A stretch of 30,944 bases of DNA from DATLWN01 sp964492895 (GCA_964492895.1 CAZBLR010000021.1:1-30944), one strand, 5' to 3'. Shown: positions 1-9,709, numbered from the stretch's first letter. Program-made: numbers and translations. Notes: generated by a model from the sequence alone, not told the origin.

Positions 1-151
1 CGACGCAGGCGATGGTGTAGGTCTTGCCGGAGCCGGTGACGCCGAGCAGCGTCTGATGCTTCTCGCCCTGGCGGATGCCGGCCACCAGCTGCCGGATGGC
101 CTCGGGCTGGTCGCCCTGGGGCGTGAAATCGCCTGCCAGTGTGAATCTCAT
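1..151 (-). CDS. uvrB: UvrB, excinuclease ABC subunit B (5' end only)
   Basis: Only the first 50 codons are inside the window; the gene continues past position 1. The N-terminus reads MRFTLAGDFTPQGDQPEAI, then a QTLLGVTGSGKT segment. This is the classic UvrB opening: the Q-motif-like GDQPEAI followed by the Walker A of helicase motif I. UvrB is the damage-verifying helicase-like subunit of nucleotide excision repair. The ATG at 151 is the only reasonable start because the family begins here. The gene is divergent from typA with about 100 bp between the two starts. Confidence 0.95.
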   Translation of the reverse strand, partial: MRFTLAGDFTPQGDQPEAIRQLVAGIRQGEKHQTLLGVTGSGKTYTIACV

Positions 152-255
152 GCGCCAAGCCTAGGCATCCGCGGCATCGAAGCCAGCGCTTTCACGCGCC
201 CCTTTCCTTGCGCGCGGCGCCTGCTACCATGCGCCGCAATCACGAGGTACCCCCT

Positions 256-2073
<1,818 letters not shown>

Positions 2074-2087
2074 GCCCTTACAAAGGA

Positions 2088-2426
2088 TCAGGCCTCGTCC
2101 GGTTTCGTATCGCGGAGAAACTCGAAAAGCAGGTCGGCATAGTGCGGGCCGACCTTCTTCTGCGCCAGCCATATCTGGACCCGGCGGTACGCCTGTTCGG
2201 CCATGGTTCTCCACCTTACCGGGTCTGCCGCGAGGCCCCGCTCCGCCTGATCCACGAAGTACGACACAGCCGCCTCCGCAGGATTCATTCCCTGGCGCTT
2301 GCTCTGTTTGGCGGCGTCGAACATCGCGTCCTCATCCGATTTGTCCTGATGCACGATGGCGCCCTCAAGCTCTGCCAGTGCGGTCATGAATCGTGACGCA
2401 TAGAAGATGTCCTGCAGCCTTCCCAT
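2088..2426 (-). CDS. Hypothetical protein, 112 residues, unrecognised
   Basis: I do not recognise this protein. It opens MGRLQDIFYASRFMTALAEL and is predicted to be soluble and helical, with no signal peptide or membrane segment. It is rich in Ala, Glu, Asp and Lys, with a conserved-looking aromatic/basic stretch (VRWRTMAEQAYRRVQIWL) and an acidic C-terminus (KPDEA). The start is uncertain. ATG 2426 has AGGG nine bases upstream, while ATGs at 2462 and 2477 would add 12 or 17 residues. The frame stays open to 2621, but that extension is Arg/Pro/Gly-rich and looks non-coding. It is convergent with typA. That it is coding is inferred from amino-acid composition and from the lack of a better gene on the other strand. 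Confidence 0.6.
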   Translation of the reverse strand: MGRLQDIFYASRFMTALAELEGAIVHQDKSDEDAMFDAAKQSKRQGMNPAEAAVSYFVDQAERGLAADPVRWRTMAEQAYRRVQIWLAQKKVGPHYADLLFEFLRDTKPDEA

Positions 2427-2695
2427 TGCCGTTATCCCTGTCCCCTTCCCTATCGCCTGCATGACGGCTACGGCCATCGCATTCCACCCAGCGCGGATGC
2501 CGGCCCGACCTGTGCCGATGCTTGCCCACATCCGGGCAAGCCGCAATGGGGAACCAGGCAAACAGGCGTGCACATATTGCGCCGGGCGAATCCTTGGGGC
2601 CCGCATGCGCATATGACACACTGCTGACCTTGCCGAGTTACGTGGAATCGACTATCCATCGGCTTGATACCGTCCGATGGCACAGGAGGCCGTGC

Positions 2696-2890
2696 ATGTT
2701 GGTCAGCCAAATCCAGCAACAAGCCAATGATCTTGGTATTCGTGGTGCGAAGATGCGTAAGGGGGATCTGATCCGGGCAATCCAGAGCGCCGAGGGCAAT
2801 GCGGCATGCTTCGGCGCCGAGTGGCGTTTCTCTTGCTCGCAGATGGACTGTACCTGGCGCGAGGACTGCCTGAAGAAAAACCCCGGCTGA
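2696..2890 (+). CDS. Small SAP-domain-like protein with four-cysteine C-terminus
   Basis: 64 residues. The N-terminal half (SQIQQQANDLGIRGAKMRKGDLIRAIQ) has the helix-extended-helix look of a SAP or Rho-N motif, usually a nucleic-acid-binding module. The C-terminal half carries Cys residues in the pattern C-x8-C-x4-C-x5-C (AACFG, FSCSQMDCTW, EDCL). From memory, small proteins of this layout recur in sulfur-oxidising and metal-reducing proteobacteria; their function is not established. The start is well supported: AGGAGG at 2684-2689, six bases before ATG 2696. The frame is open upstream to 2522, but nothing there resembles the family. The end overlaps the hupE terminator hairpin. Confidence 0.8.
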   Translation: MLVSQIQQQANDLGIRGAKMRKGDLIRAIQSAEGNAACFGAEWRFSCSQMDCTWREDCLKKNPG

Positions 2891-2905
2891 GGCCTTCAGC
2901 CGAAG
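2876..2905 (-). terminator. Rho-independent terminator of hupE
   Basis: On the minus strand the arm CTTCGGCTGA (2905-2896) pairs with TCAGCCGGGG (2890-2881) across the loop AGGCC: ten pairs including two G-U. The stem is followed directly by five T (2880-2876). It starts at the hupE stop codon and lies over the last codons of the convergent SAP gene. A second overlapping hairpin, GGCCTTC/GAAGGCC (2891-2908), is possible but has no T-tract. Confidence 0.75.
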
Positions 2906-3513
2906 GCCAGAAGCACCAGTCCCGGCAACGCCACGGCGACGCCGGCGAGGCGCGGCAGCATCCGTGATGCATGCCGGAGCGTCATCGTGCCCAATCTCAC
3001 GCCGACAGTGTGCAGCAAGGCCGTGGCCGTGAGAAAGCCGGCGGCGTATGCGAGCGGGGATGCGGCGGCCGGCATCACCACGCCGTGCGCATAGCCGTGG
3101 CACAACCCGAATATCGCGACCATCGGCACCGCCGCCGGCAGGCCAGGGCGCGCCTCCATCGCGATCAACAGGCCGAGGAGGACAAGCGATACGGCGATGC
3201 CGCCCTCCATCATGGCGATCAGGCCGCCGCCGCCGATGGCCAGCAGGCAGGCCACGGCCGCGGCGGACAGGAAGGTCGCCGGCAGCATCCACAGGGCCCT
3301 TCCACCCATCCTCGCGGCCCAGAAGCCGACGGCCATCATGGCCAGCAGGTGGTCATAGCCCGTGAACGGATGCTCGAAGCCGCCGGCGAACCCCATGCCG
3401 TGTACACCGATGATGTGCGCCGACGCCGTACCGGGAAAGGCCATGCATGCCGGCACCAGGCTGGACAGGGCCAAGATGCCCGCACGCGTCCTGCCTCTCG
3501 TTTGATGTTCCAT
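2896..3513 (-). CDS. hupE: HupE/UreJ family nickel permease
   Basis: 205 residues with an N-terminal signal peptide ending about ...GTASA. The mature protein starts with His-rich HIIGVHG and continues into the family motif HPFTGYDHLLAM (H48, D54, H55), with a second metal-motif segment, LCHGYAHG (H139, H143). Five to six hydrophobic helices follow. The family imports nickel (sometimes cobalt) for [NiFe]-hydrogenase or urease. Neither enzyme is encoded in this window, so the physiological partner is unknown. ATG 3513 is preceded by GGGAGG. A 12-bp palindrome and tandem GCCGGCATGG repeats lie upstream, and a good terminator lies downstream. Confidence 0.88.
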   Translation of the reverse strand: MEHQTRGRTRAGILALSSLVPACMAFPGTASAHIIGVHGMGFAGGFEHPFTGYDHLLAMMAVGFWAARMGGRALWMLPATFLSAAAVACLLAIGGGGLIAMMEGGIAVSLVLLGLLIAMEARPGLPAAVPMVAIFGLCHGYAHGVVMPAAASPLAYAAGFLTATALLHTVGVRLGTMTLRHASRMLPRLAGVAVALPGLVLLAFG

Positions 3514-3536
3514 GGCTCCCTCCCGTCTTTCCGCAT

Positions 3537-3584
3537 GTTCCTAGGAACGTAGAACCGTGATGCCGGCATGGCAAGCCGGCATGG
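3537..3584. promoter_or_regulatory. Palindrome and direct repeats between hupE and uppP
   Basis: The divergent hupE-uppP spacer holds a perfect 12-bp palindrome GTTCCTAGGAAC (3537-3548), 24 bp upstream of the hupE start. It also holds two direct copies of GCCGGCATGG (3562-3571 and 3575-3584). Together with TGCC these copies also form a 7-bp inverted repeat, TGCCGGC/GCCGGCA (3561-3581). The layout resembles operator sites, possibly for metal-dependent control of hupE. No known regulator consensus is matched. Confidence 0.35.
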
Positions 3585-3647
3585 TGGTTGCAATCCGATC
3601 CGTGGCTGCTTACTTTCCAGCGGCACGCCTGCACCAAGGATCTCCCC

Positions 3648-4475
3648 ATGGACACCCTGCATCTGCTGCTGATGGCCATCATGCAAGGCATCAGCGAGCT
3701 GTTCCCGATCAGCAGCCTGGGCCACAGCGTTCTGGTCCCGGCCCTGTTGCACTGGCCGATCGATCGCGAATCGTCCTGGTTCCTGCCCTTCATCGTCGTG
3801 CTGCACCTCGGCACGGCCATCGCCCTGCTGATCTATTTCCGGCGCGACTGGCTGCAGCTGTTCAGCGGCCTGTGGCGTGCCCGCGGCGGCACGGGCGTTC
3901 CGGAGGCCAGGCTGTTCTGGCTGCTGGTCGTGGGCACGATTCCGGCCGGCATCCTGGGCCTGCTGCTCGAGCACCGGATCCGCGACCTGTTCGGCGGCTT
4001 TACCATCGTGGCCATCTTCCTGGCCCTGAACGGCCTGCTGCTGATCTGGGGCGACCGACTCAAGCATCGCCAGGCCCGGCACAAGCTGGAGGAGCTCAGC
4101 TGGGTCCGGGCACTGGGCATCGGTTGCGCCCAGGCCCTGGCCCTGATCCCGGGCATCTCTCGCTCCGGTGCCAGCCTGGTGGCGGGCCTGGCAGCCGGGC
4201 TCGAATACGATGCGGCGGCGCGCATGTCCTTCCTGCTGGCCACGCCGATCATCGCCGCTGCCGGTGTGCTCGAGGTGCCGAAGCTGCTGCACCATGCGCA
4301 GCAGGCGCCCATGATGGCGATCCTGATCTGTGGTGTTGTGGCCGGCGTATTCGCTTATCTGAGCACCTGGTTCCTGATGCGCTACTTCCGCAGCCACGAG
4401 GTCAAGGCGCTCAGGCCCTTCGGTATCTATTGCCTGCTCATGGGCCTCGGCTCCCTGCTCATCCACGGCATCTAG
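3648..4475 (+). CDS. uppP: Undecaprenyl-diphosphate phosphatase UppP (BacA family)
   Basis: 275 residues and very hydrophobic, with about eight membrane helices. It removes a phosphate from undecaprenyl pyrophosphate so that the lipid carrier can be reused for peptidoglycan and O-antigen synthesis. The two family signatures are present: QGISELFPISSLGHS (residues 13-27) and IPGISRSGAS near residue 170. The first residue of the usual EG-x-x-E signature is Gln13 rather than Glu, with Glu17 kept; this matches a 'SELFPISSLGH' subfamily. ATG 3648 has AAGGA at 3636-3640, seven bases upstream. It is convergent with the PilB-like gene, with only 7 bp between stops. Confidence 0.93.
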   Translation: MDTLHLLLMAIMQGISELFPISSLGHSVLVPALLHWPIDRESSWFLPFIVVLHLGTAIALLIYFRRDWLQLFSGLWRARGGTGVPEARLFWLLVVGTIPAGILGLLLEHRIRDLFGGFTIVAIFLALNGLLLIWGDRLKHRQARHKLEELSWVRALGIGCAQALALIPGISRSGASLVAGLAAGLEYDAAARMSFLLATPIIAAAGVLEVPKLLHHAQQAPMMAILICGVVAGVFAYLSTWFLMRYFRSHEVKALRPFGIYCLLMGLGSLLIHGI

Positions 4476-4482
4476 CCAGGCC

Positions 4483-6726
4483 CTACTCCACCAGCAACGG
4501 CAGCACGTACTCCAGTGCGGTTTCACCGCGGCGGGCCAGGGCAACGCCGCGCTCGGCCATACTGACCATCCCCTGCTTCCTGGCTGCCTGCATCAGCGTC
4601 TCTTCGGATGCATTCTCGCCAATGAGCCGCTGGATCTCCTCGGTGACCAGCAGCAGCTCGTACACCAGCAACCGCCCCACAATGCCCGTGCCGTGGCACT
4701 GCTCGCAACCGGATGCGATACAGGCGCCATCCTCCCCCCACGTGATACCGTGGCCCCGGAGGATGCCTCGGGTGATTTCATCCACCGCCACCTCCTGCCG
4801 GCAGTGGCTGCACAGCCTCGGAATCAGTTGCTGCGCTAATACCCCCCTGACGGTGGCGGCGATCAGGTAGCGGTCCACGTCCATATTGGCCAGCCGGGAA
4901 ACGGCGCCGACGGCATGATTGGTATGCAGGGATGACAGCAGCGTATGGCCGGTCAGAGCGGCCTGTACCGCGATCTGCGCCGTCTCCGTATCGCGGATCT
5001 CACCGACCATGATGACATCGGGATCGTGGCGCAACACATTGCGCAGGGCCGAGGCGAAGGTGAACCCGATCTTCGAGTTGATCTGGATCTGGTTGATGCC
5101 GTCCAGCTTCGCCTCGATGGGATCCTCGAGGGAAATCAGGTGCTTGGGCTGATTCGTCATCTCCTTGAGGATGGTGAGCAGCGTCGTCGACTTGCCGCTG
5201 CCCGTCGGGCCGGTGACCAGCAGGATGCCGTGCGCGCCATGGGAGATGTGCAGGATGCGGTCCCGGTCGTCATCCTCGAATCCCAGGGACTTCAACTCCA
5301 GCATCTTTCCGTCCCGGCCGAGGATGCGGAACACGATATTCTCCCCGTACTGTCCCGGCATGCAGGATACGCGAAGCTCGATATGCCGGCCGGAGACCGT
5401 CATCAGTACCCGCCCGTCCTGAGGCAGCCTGTGTTCAGCGATATCCATGCCGGAGATGATTTTGAAGCGGGTGATCAGCGTTTTGTGCACCCGCTTGTCG
5501 AGCATCAGATGCTGACGCAGCTGCCCATTGATACGAAAGGAGACCTTCAGTCCCTGCGCCACCGGCAACACATGGATGTCGCTTGCCGATTCCTGGATAC
5601 CACTGAGCAGAATCTGGTTCGCCAGCTTGACGATCGGGGCCTTCTCGGCCTCGATCTGCAGTTCGAAATCGCTGTTCTGCTCCTCGTCTTCCTCCACCGG
5701 CGAAAAATCGACCGCCATCTGGGACAGATCGGCGGAGGCACGCTGTTCGGCAAGGTAGTATTTCTGGATCATCGCCTTGATCTGGGCCGGCAGGGCAACG
5801 ACCAGTTCCACCCGGTGATTGGTGCGGAAGCGCAACATGTCCGAGATATCGGCATTCGTCGGTTCGGAGGTCGCCACAACGAGCGTCTGCTCATCCATAC
5901 GTATGGGAAAAACCCTGAAGCGCTCCGCCATATCAACCGAGACGATCTGGAGCACCTCGGCGGTCGGAACGATATTCTGCAGATCAAGATAGTGCAGCCT
6001 GAATTTCAGGGCCAACGCCATCAACAGCTGCTCCTCGGTGATCAGACCCTTCTTGACCAGCAGATCGCCCAGCGGCTGGTTATGGGTCTTTCGCTGCTCG
6101 GCCAGGGCGGCGTTCAGTTGCTCGCGGGTGATCAGGTTGGCGGAGATCAGGATCTCGCCGATCGGCTGCATGGAATCCGATGCCGACGTCCTTCTCTCGC
6201 GCTCCAATCTGTTGATGTCCTGCTGGGGCACGCCATGCTGCTTGGAAAGGATATCGCCGACCCTTTGCGCGCGCAGATCCTCCTGTTCCTTCAGCATCTT
6301 CTCCAGCACGGGCTCGGTCAGAACGCCCTCGTCACGCAGGATCTCACCGAGATGGCGCAACTCCTGGCGATTGCGCACGCCATGCCAGGGAAAAAAGACG
6401 CGCTCGTATTCCTGGCCATCCTCGGTCAGGACACCAAAGAAACCGATACTGAAATCCTGCTGGCTGAGCACGCGAACCTGGAAGCTCCTGTCGTCCTTGG
6501 TGCTCACGACCTCGTCCACCTCACCCGGAAGGTGCGGGGCCGGCTTCTGTTTCTCCTCGTCACGGAAAAGGATGTACATGGCATGCTGCAAGGGAACGAT
6601 CTTGTTCTTTCCGGCGTCCGTGGTGAGCACAAGCTTCTGTTCCATGGGATGGAACGGCGACGCCAGCCGCCCTTTCTCGGTACGACCGTCGTGCAATCGG
6701 ATCTCGATCCATTCCGTCTGCGCCAT
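4483..6726 (-). CDS. PilB/GspE-type secretion ATPase with N-terminal MshEN-like modules
   Basis: 747 residues. The C-terminal ATPase has Walker A GPTGSGKST (506-514), Asp box ISLEDP (531-536), Walker B VIMVGEIRD (571-579), His box TGHTLLSSLHTN (592-603) and a four-Cys zinc site (C639, C642, C674, C677), as in GspE, PilB and MshE. Before it, residues 186-240 hold an LG-x-x-L repeat pair (QPIGEIL... and QPLGDLL...) typical of c-di-GMP-binding MshEN domains. A second, more divergent pair lies at 124-173. Residues 1-120 form another domain (DGRTEKGRL...VPL...ILFRD) I cannot name with certainty. No pilin, PilC or PilM-Q gene is adjacent, so pilus versus secretion use is unknown. ATG 6726 has AAAGGGG nine bases upstream. 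Confidence 0.9.
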   Translation of the reverse strand: MAQTEWIEIRLHDGRTEKGRLASPFHPMEQKLVLTTDAGKNKIVPLQHAMYILFRDEEKQKPAPHLPGEVDEVVSTKDDRSFQVRVLSQQDFSIGFFGVLTEDGQEYERVFFPWHGVRNRQELRHLGEILRDEGVLTEPVLEKMLKEQEDLRAQRVGDILSKQHGVPQQDINRLERERRTSASDSMQPIGEILISANLITREQLNAALAEQRKTHNQPLGDLLVKKGLITEEQLLMALALKFRLHYLDLQNIVPTAEVLQIVSVDMAERFRVFPIRMDEQTLVVATSEPTNADISDMLRFRTNHRVELVVALPAQIKAMIQKYYLAEQRASADLSQMAVDFSPVEEDEEQNSDFELQIEAEKAPIVKLANQILLSGIQESASDIHVLPVAQGLKVSFRINGQLRQHLMLDKRVHKTLITRFKIISGMDIAEHRLPQDGRVLMTVSGRHIELRVSCMPGQYGENIVFRILGRDGKMLELKSLGFEDDDRDRILHISHGAHGILLVTGPTGSGKSTTLLTILKEMTNQPKHLISLEDPIEAKLDGINQIQINSKIGFTFASALRNVLRHDPDVIMVGEIRDTETAQIAVQAALTGHTLLSSLHTNHAVGAVSRLANMDVDRYLIAATVRGVLAQQLIPRLCSHCRQEVAVDEITRGILRGHGITWGEDGACIASGCEQCHGTGIVGRLLVYELLLVTEEIQRLIGENASEETLMQAARKQGMVSMAERGVALARRGETALEYVLPLLVE

Positions 6727-6857
6727 GATCGAAGCCCCTTTACCCCGTGTCGTTCCCGGGTGGCGAGCGACCTGTCACAGTCTAGCTTAGTGCCGCTGCC
6801 ACATGAACGCCAAGCCGCTGCGGCTTCCGGACAGGGAGCACGACCGAAGAAGGCGCG

Positions 6858-7442
6858 TCACGGCAACAGGGTGGCCTTGCGGATCACGCTGCCGTTATGC
6901 ACCTTGTCGATCAGTTCCATGCCCTCGGTCACCTCGCCGAACACCGTGTACTGGCCGTCCAGATGCGGCTGCGGGCCGTAGCAGATGTAGAACTGGCTGC
7001 CCGCCGAATCCGGATCGGAGGTCCTGGCCATGGCCACGGTACCGCGGACATGGCGGGTGGCGTTGAACTCGGCCTTGATGCGGTAGCCGGGACCACCGGT
7101 GCCGTTGCCGCTCGGATCACCGCCCTGGGCCATGAAGCCGGGAATCACGCGATGGAAGCTCAGGCCGTCGTAGAACCCCCCGGCCACGAGCGTCTTGAAG
7201 TTCGCGACGGTATTCGGCGCCACCTCCGGCAGCATTCGGATGGTCACCGCGCCGTCGTCGAGTTCCAGCCTCACGTGCCTACCTTCGGGAATGCCGGGAT
7301 CGGTGGCCAGCGGGGCCTTTTTGGGAAGACTCATTCGTTTCTCCTTCGTCACATCGTACGGGATATCGTCGGCGAACACCGCCCCGGCCGAGAACAGGCT
7401 CATGGCGGCGGCCAGGGAAACCAGGGGACGGGCGTGCTTCAT
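6858..7442 (-). CDS. Cyclophilin-type peptidyl-prolyl cis-trans isomerase
   Basis: 194 residues. A signal peptide is visible (MKHARPLVSLAAAMSLFSAG, cleavage about after AVFA), so the full product should be periplasmic. The cyclophilin core is complete: FHRVIPGFMAQGGD, GTVAMARTSDPDSAGSQFYI and LDGQYTVFGEV. The position of human CypA Trp121 is His, as is common in bacterial cyclophilins with weak cyclosporin binding. ATG 7442 overlaps the truB stop (ATGA), so it is the last gene of the rimP operon. A second in-frame ATG at 7334 has a near-perfect ribosome-binding site and would give a 158-residue cytoplasmic form without the signal peptide. Confidence 0.93.
   Translation of the reverse strand: MKHARPLVSLAAAMSLFSAGAVFADDIPYDVTKEKRMSLPKKAPLATDPGIPEGRHVRLELDDGAVTIRMLPEVAPNTVANFKTLVAGGFYDGLSFHRVIPGFMAQGGDPSGNGTGGPGYRIKAEFNATRHVRGTVAMARTSDPDSAGSQFYICYGPQPHLDGQYTVFGEVTEGMELIDKVHNGSVIRKATLLP
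7332..7346 (-). promoter_or_regulatory. Internal ribosome-binding site and second start in the cyclophilin gene
   Basis: Inside the cyclophilin gene, AAGGAG (7346-7341) stands six bases before ATG 7334 in the same frame. Codon 37 of the long form would be codon 1 of a signal-less cyclophilin of E. coli PpiB size. This suggests two products, one exported and one cytoplasmic. Confidence 0.5.
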
Positions 7443-8353
7443 CGCAGATATCGCTCCTGGGCGGACGGCAGTATCCGGGTCGGATGCAGCACCACATGCT
7501 CCCCTTCACCCGGGCGCAACTCGGCCGTTCCCAGCAGTATGCCGTCCCCGTAGGCCGCGACAAGCCCGGTGGATGTCCGGTCATCGGCCATGCGCAGGCG
7601 CTGCCCGAGCAGGAAACGCCGGGATTCGGCCGGATCGAGACGAACCGACGGCAAGCCCTTGAGCCAGGTCGAGACCGGCACCAGCGCCGCCTCCCGCTGT
7701 TCTGCGAGCTGTTCGGGCGTCACCATCATGCCGGCAGGCCAGCCGCCGGTGCTGAGCCGGCGCAGGGCCACCACACAGCCGCCGAGGCCGAGCGCGGCCC
7801 CGATATCGCGCGCCAGGGCACGGATATAGGTCCCCTTCGAGCAACGCACCTCGAGCGCCAGTTCGGGCCAGGCATAACGGATCAGCACCAGATCCCTGAT
7901 CTCCACCGGTCGGGCGTCCAGCGTGAACGACGCCCCCTGGCGGGCCAGGGCATGCGCCCGCCTGCCATCGACATGCAGCGCGGAGTATTGCGGCGGCACC
8001 TGCGCGTAACGGCCACGGAAACGCGGCAGCACGGCCTCGATCCGGGCCGGATCCGGCACATCCTCGTCGAAATGCGCCAGCGTTTCCCCCTCGGCATCCA
8101 GGGTATCGGTCTGGTAGCTGAGATCGATGGTCACCGCATAGGTCTTCTCGGCGCTCAGGCCGAGCTCCGCGAAGCGCGTGGCCTCGCCAAGCAGGATCGG
8201 CAGCATGCCGGTGGCCATCGGGTCGAGGGTGCCGGCATGCCCGGCCTTCAGGCGCGGCCTGCGCCCGCCTGCGAACAGGCGGGCCACCTCGTTGACCGCC
8301 CGCCTGGAGGTCCAGCCGCGCGGCTTGTCGAGAAAGACGATGCCCGAAACCAT
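7439..8353 (-). CDS. truB: tRNA pseudouridine(55) synthase TruB
   Basis: 304 residues, normal length. It starts MVSGIVFLDKPRGWTS, the family opening. The catalytic motif GHAGTLDPMATG places the nucleophilic Asp at residue 44. Also present are the YQTDTLDAEG segment, VPPQYSALHVDGRRAH and the RCSKGTYIRALARDIG motif of TruB. A short C-terminal PUA-like domain follows. It makes pseudouridine 55 in the T-loop of tRNAs. It sits between nrnA (17 bp upstream) and the cyclophilin gene (overlapping ATGA) in the rimP operon. Confidence 0.97.
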   Translation of the reverse strand: MVSGIVFLDKPRGWTSRRAVNEVARLFAGGRRPRLKAGHAGTLDPMATGMLPILLGEATRFAELGLSAEKTYAVTIDLSYQTDTLDAEGETLAHFDEDVPDPARIEAVLPRFRGRYAQVPPQYSALHVDGRRAHALARQGASFTLDARPVEIRDLVLIRYAWPELALEVRCSKGTYIRALARDIGAALGLGGCVVALRRLSTGGWPAGMMVTPEQLAEQREAALVPVSTWLKGLPSVRLDPAESRRFLLGQRLRMADDRTSTGLVAAYGDGILLGTAELRPGEGEHVVLHPTRILPSAQERYLR

Positions 8354-8370
8354 GACGGAAGATATCGGAT

Positions 8371-9354
8371 TCAGGAAAACAGGCGGTCGACTTGCACCTG
8401 CAGCCGCTGCATCGCCTCAGCGAGGCTGCCCTGCAGGGTACAGCCGGATGCATAGCGATGCCCGCCGCCGCCCAGCGATGCGGCCAGGGCACCGACATCG
8501 GCCGTCGACTTGCCGCGGAAGCTGGCCTTCCAGGTATCCGGCCCGTCGGGACGCACGAACACGGCCACCTCGACACCGGCGATGGCCCGGCCGTAATCGA
8601 TCAGGCCCTCGCTATCCTCGACATCGCTGCCGGTGGCCGCATACATCGCCTGATCGACATACAGCCATGCGGACCGGCCGTCGTTGCGCAGCTCGAGCGT
8701 CGCCAGGCATCGGCGCAGCAGGGCCACCCACTCCGGACGGTGGGAGGCGTAGATGTTGCGGGCCGCCACGTCGGGTTCGGCACCCAGTTCGATCAGTTCG
8801 GCCGCCAGGCGGTGTACCGCCGGGGTAACGGTCGACAGGCGGAAGCTGGACGTGTCGGTCAACAGCGTCACGTACACGGCCATCGCCACATCGGATGACA
8901 GTGGCAGGTCCATGTGGCGGATCAGCGCATAGGCCATCGCCCCGGTCGAGCAGGCCGCGGCATCGACGAGGTTGATATCCCCGAAACGGGTATTGCTGGC
9001 GTGGTGATCGAGATTGACCAGGCGCTTGCCGGCGAAGAAGCCGTCATCCATGCCCAGGCGCTGGCGCGAACCGGCATCGAGGCTGACGATCAGGTCGACA
9101 TCGCCGGCAACCGGGCATTGGGCACCGCCACCGACGCGGTCGGCACCGGCCAGGAAGCGGTACAGGCGCGGGATACCGTCCCGGTTGTGCATGAACACGG
9201 GGATGCCGGCGGCGCTCAGGGCGTCGTACAGTGCCAGCTGGGCACCGATGCCGTCGCCATCCGGGTTCCGGTGCGTGATCAGCAGCACGCCGCGGCTCTG
9301 GCGGATCGCCGTCTCGGCCTCCTGCCAGAGGTCTGCGGCAAGGGCCGCCGTCAT
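8371..9354 (-). CDS. nrnA: DHH-family nanoRNase / pAp phosphatase (NrnA-like)
   Basis: 327 residues. The DHH domain has THRNPDGDGIGAQ near residue 28, SLDAG and the signature NLDHHASNTRFGD. The C-terminal DHHA1 domain ends with GGGGHRYASGC. The family degrades 2-5-nt RNAs and dephosphorylates pAp. The gene order rbfA-nrnA-truB is common in Firmicutes and Deltaproteobacteria; E. coli uses Orn and has no such gene here. ATG 9354 overlaps the rbfA stop (ATGA), indicating translational coupling. The frame is open further upstream inside rbfA, but that part is out-of-frame rbfA sequence. Confidence 0.93.
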   Translation of the reverse strand: MTAALAADLWQEAETAIRQSRGVLLITHRNPDGDGIGAQLALYDALSAAGIPVFMHNRDGIPRLYRFLAGADRVGGGAQCPVAGDVDLIVSLDAGSRQRLGMDDGFFAGKRLVNLDHHASNTRFGDINLVDAAACSTGAMAYALIRHMDLPLSSDVAMAVYVTLLTDTSSFRLSTVTPAVHRLAAELIELGAEPDVAARNIYASHRPEWVALLRRCLATLELRNDGRSAWLYVDQAMYAATGSDVEDSEGLIDYGRAIAGVEVAVFVRPDGPDTWKASFRGKSTADVGALAASLGGGGHRYASGCTLQGSLAEAMQRLQVQVDRLFS

Positions 9355-9701
9355 GTCTCCTCGCCGAGGCGCTTGAGGATATCGAGCACCCGGCCGCCCT
9401 CGGTGAAGGGCTCGTCCCAGACGAAACGTATCGTCGGCAGGCGCCTGCGCGGCAGGGCCCGGCGCAGCTCGTGCATGAAATGCGGTGCCAGGCGGTTCAG
9501 GGAACGCACGCTGGCCTCGGCGTCGGATTCGCCACTGCGGTAGACCCAGACGTGCAGCATGTGGTTGTGGTGCACGGCCTCCACCCGCGTGATGCCGATG
9601 CCGATCAGGCGCGGATCGCTGATCTCCCGCTGCATCAGCGTGGTCAGCAGGCGATGGATATCCGCATGGAGCCGGCGCTGGCTGGGTGAGCTTGCTGCCA
9701 T
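9351..9701 (-). CDS. rbfA: Ribosome-binding factor A
   Basis: 116 residues, slightly short for the family (about 120-135). It has the RbfA pattern: a basic N-terminus (SPSQRRLHADIHRLL), REISDPRLIGIGITRVE, a one-domain KH-like fold and the C-terminal RFVWDEPFTEGGRVLDIL, where the family has the F-x-x-D segment. It aids late maturation of the 30S 5' domain. The start is placed at ATG 9701, eight bases past the infB stop, with AGG about nine bases upstream. Longer starts would run into infB. Confidence 0.93.
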   Translation of the reverse strand: MAASSPSQRRLHADIHRLLTTLMQREISDPRLIGIGITRVEAVHHNHMLHVWVYRSGESDAEASVRSLNRLAPHFMHELRRALPRRRLPTIRFVWDEPFTEGGRVLDILKRLGEET

Positions 9702-9709
9702 ATCGTCGC

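Noticed and set aside
152..255. Promoter-like words (CTTTCC, TACCAT) in front of typA
   Set aside because: The -35 match is weak and the spacing doubtful, so no promoter is claimed.
4945..6981. Open frame of 678 codons on the plus strand
   Set aside because: Antisense to the PilB-like ATPase, whose Walker and zinc motifs are unmistakable on the minus strand.
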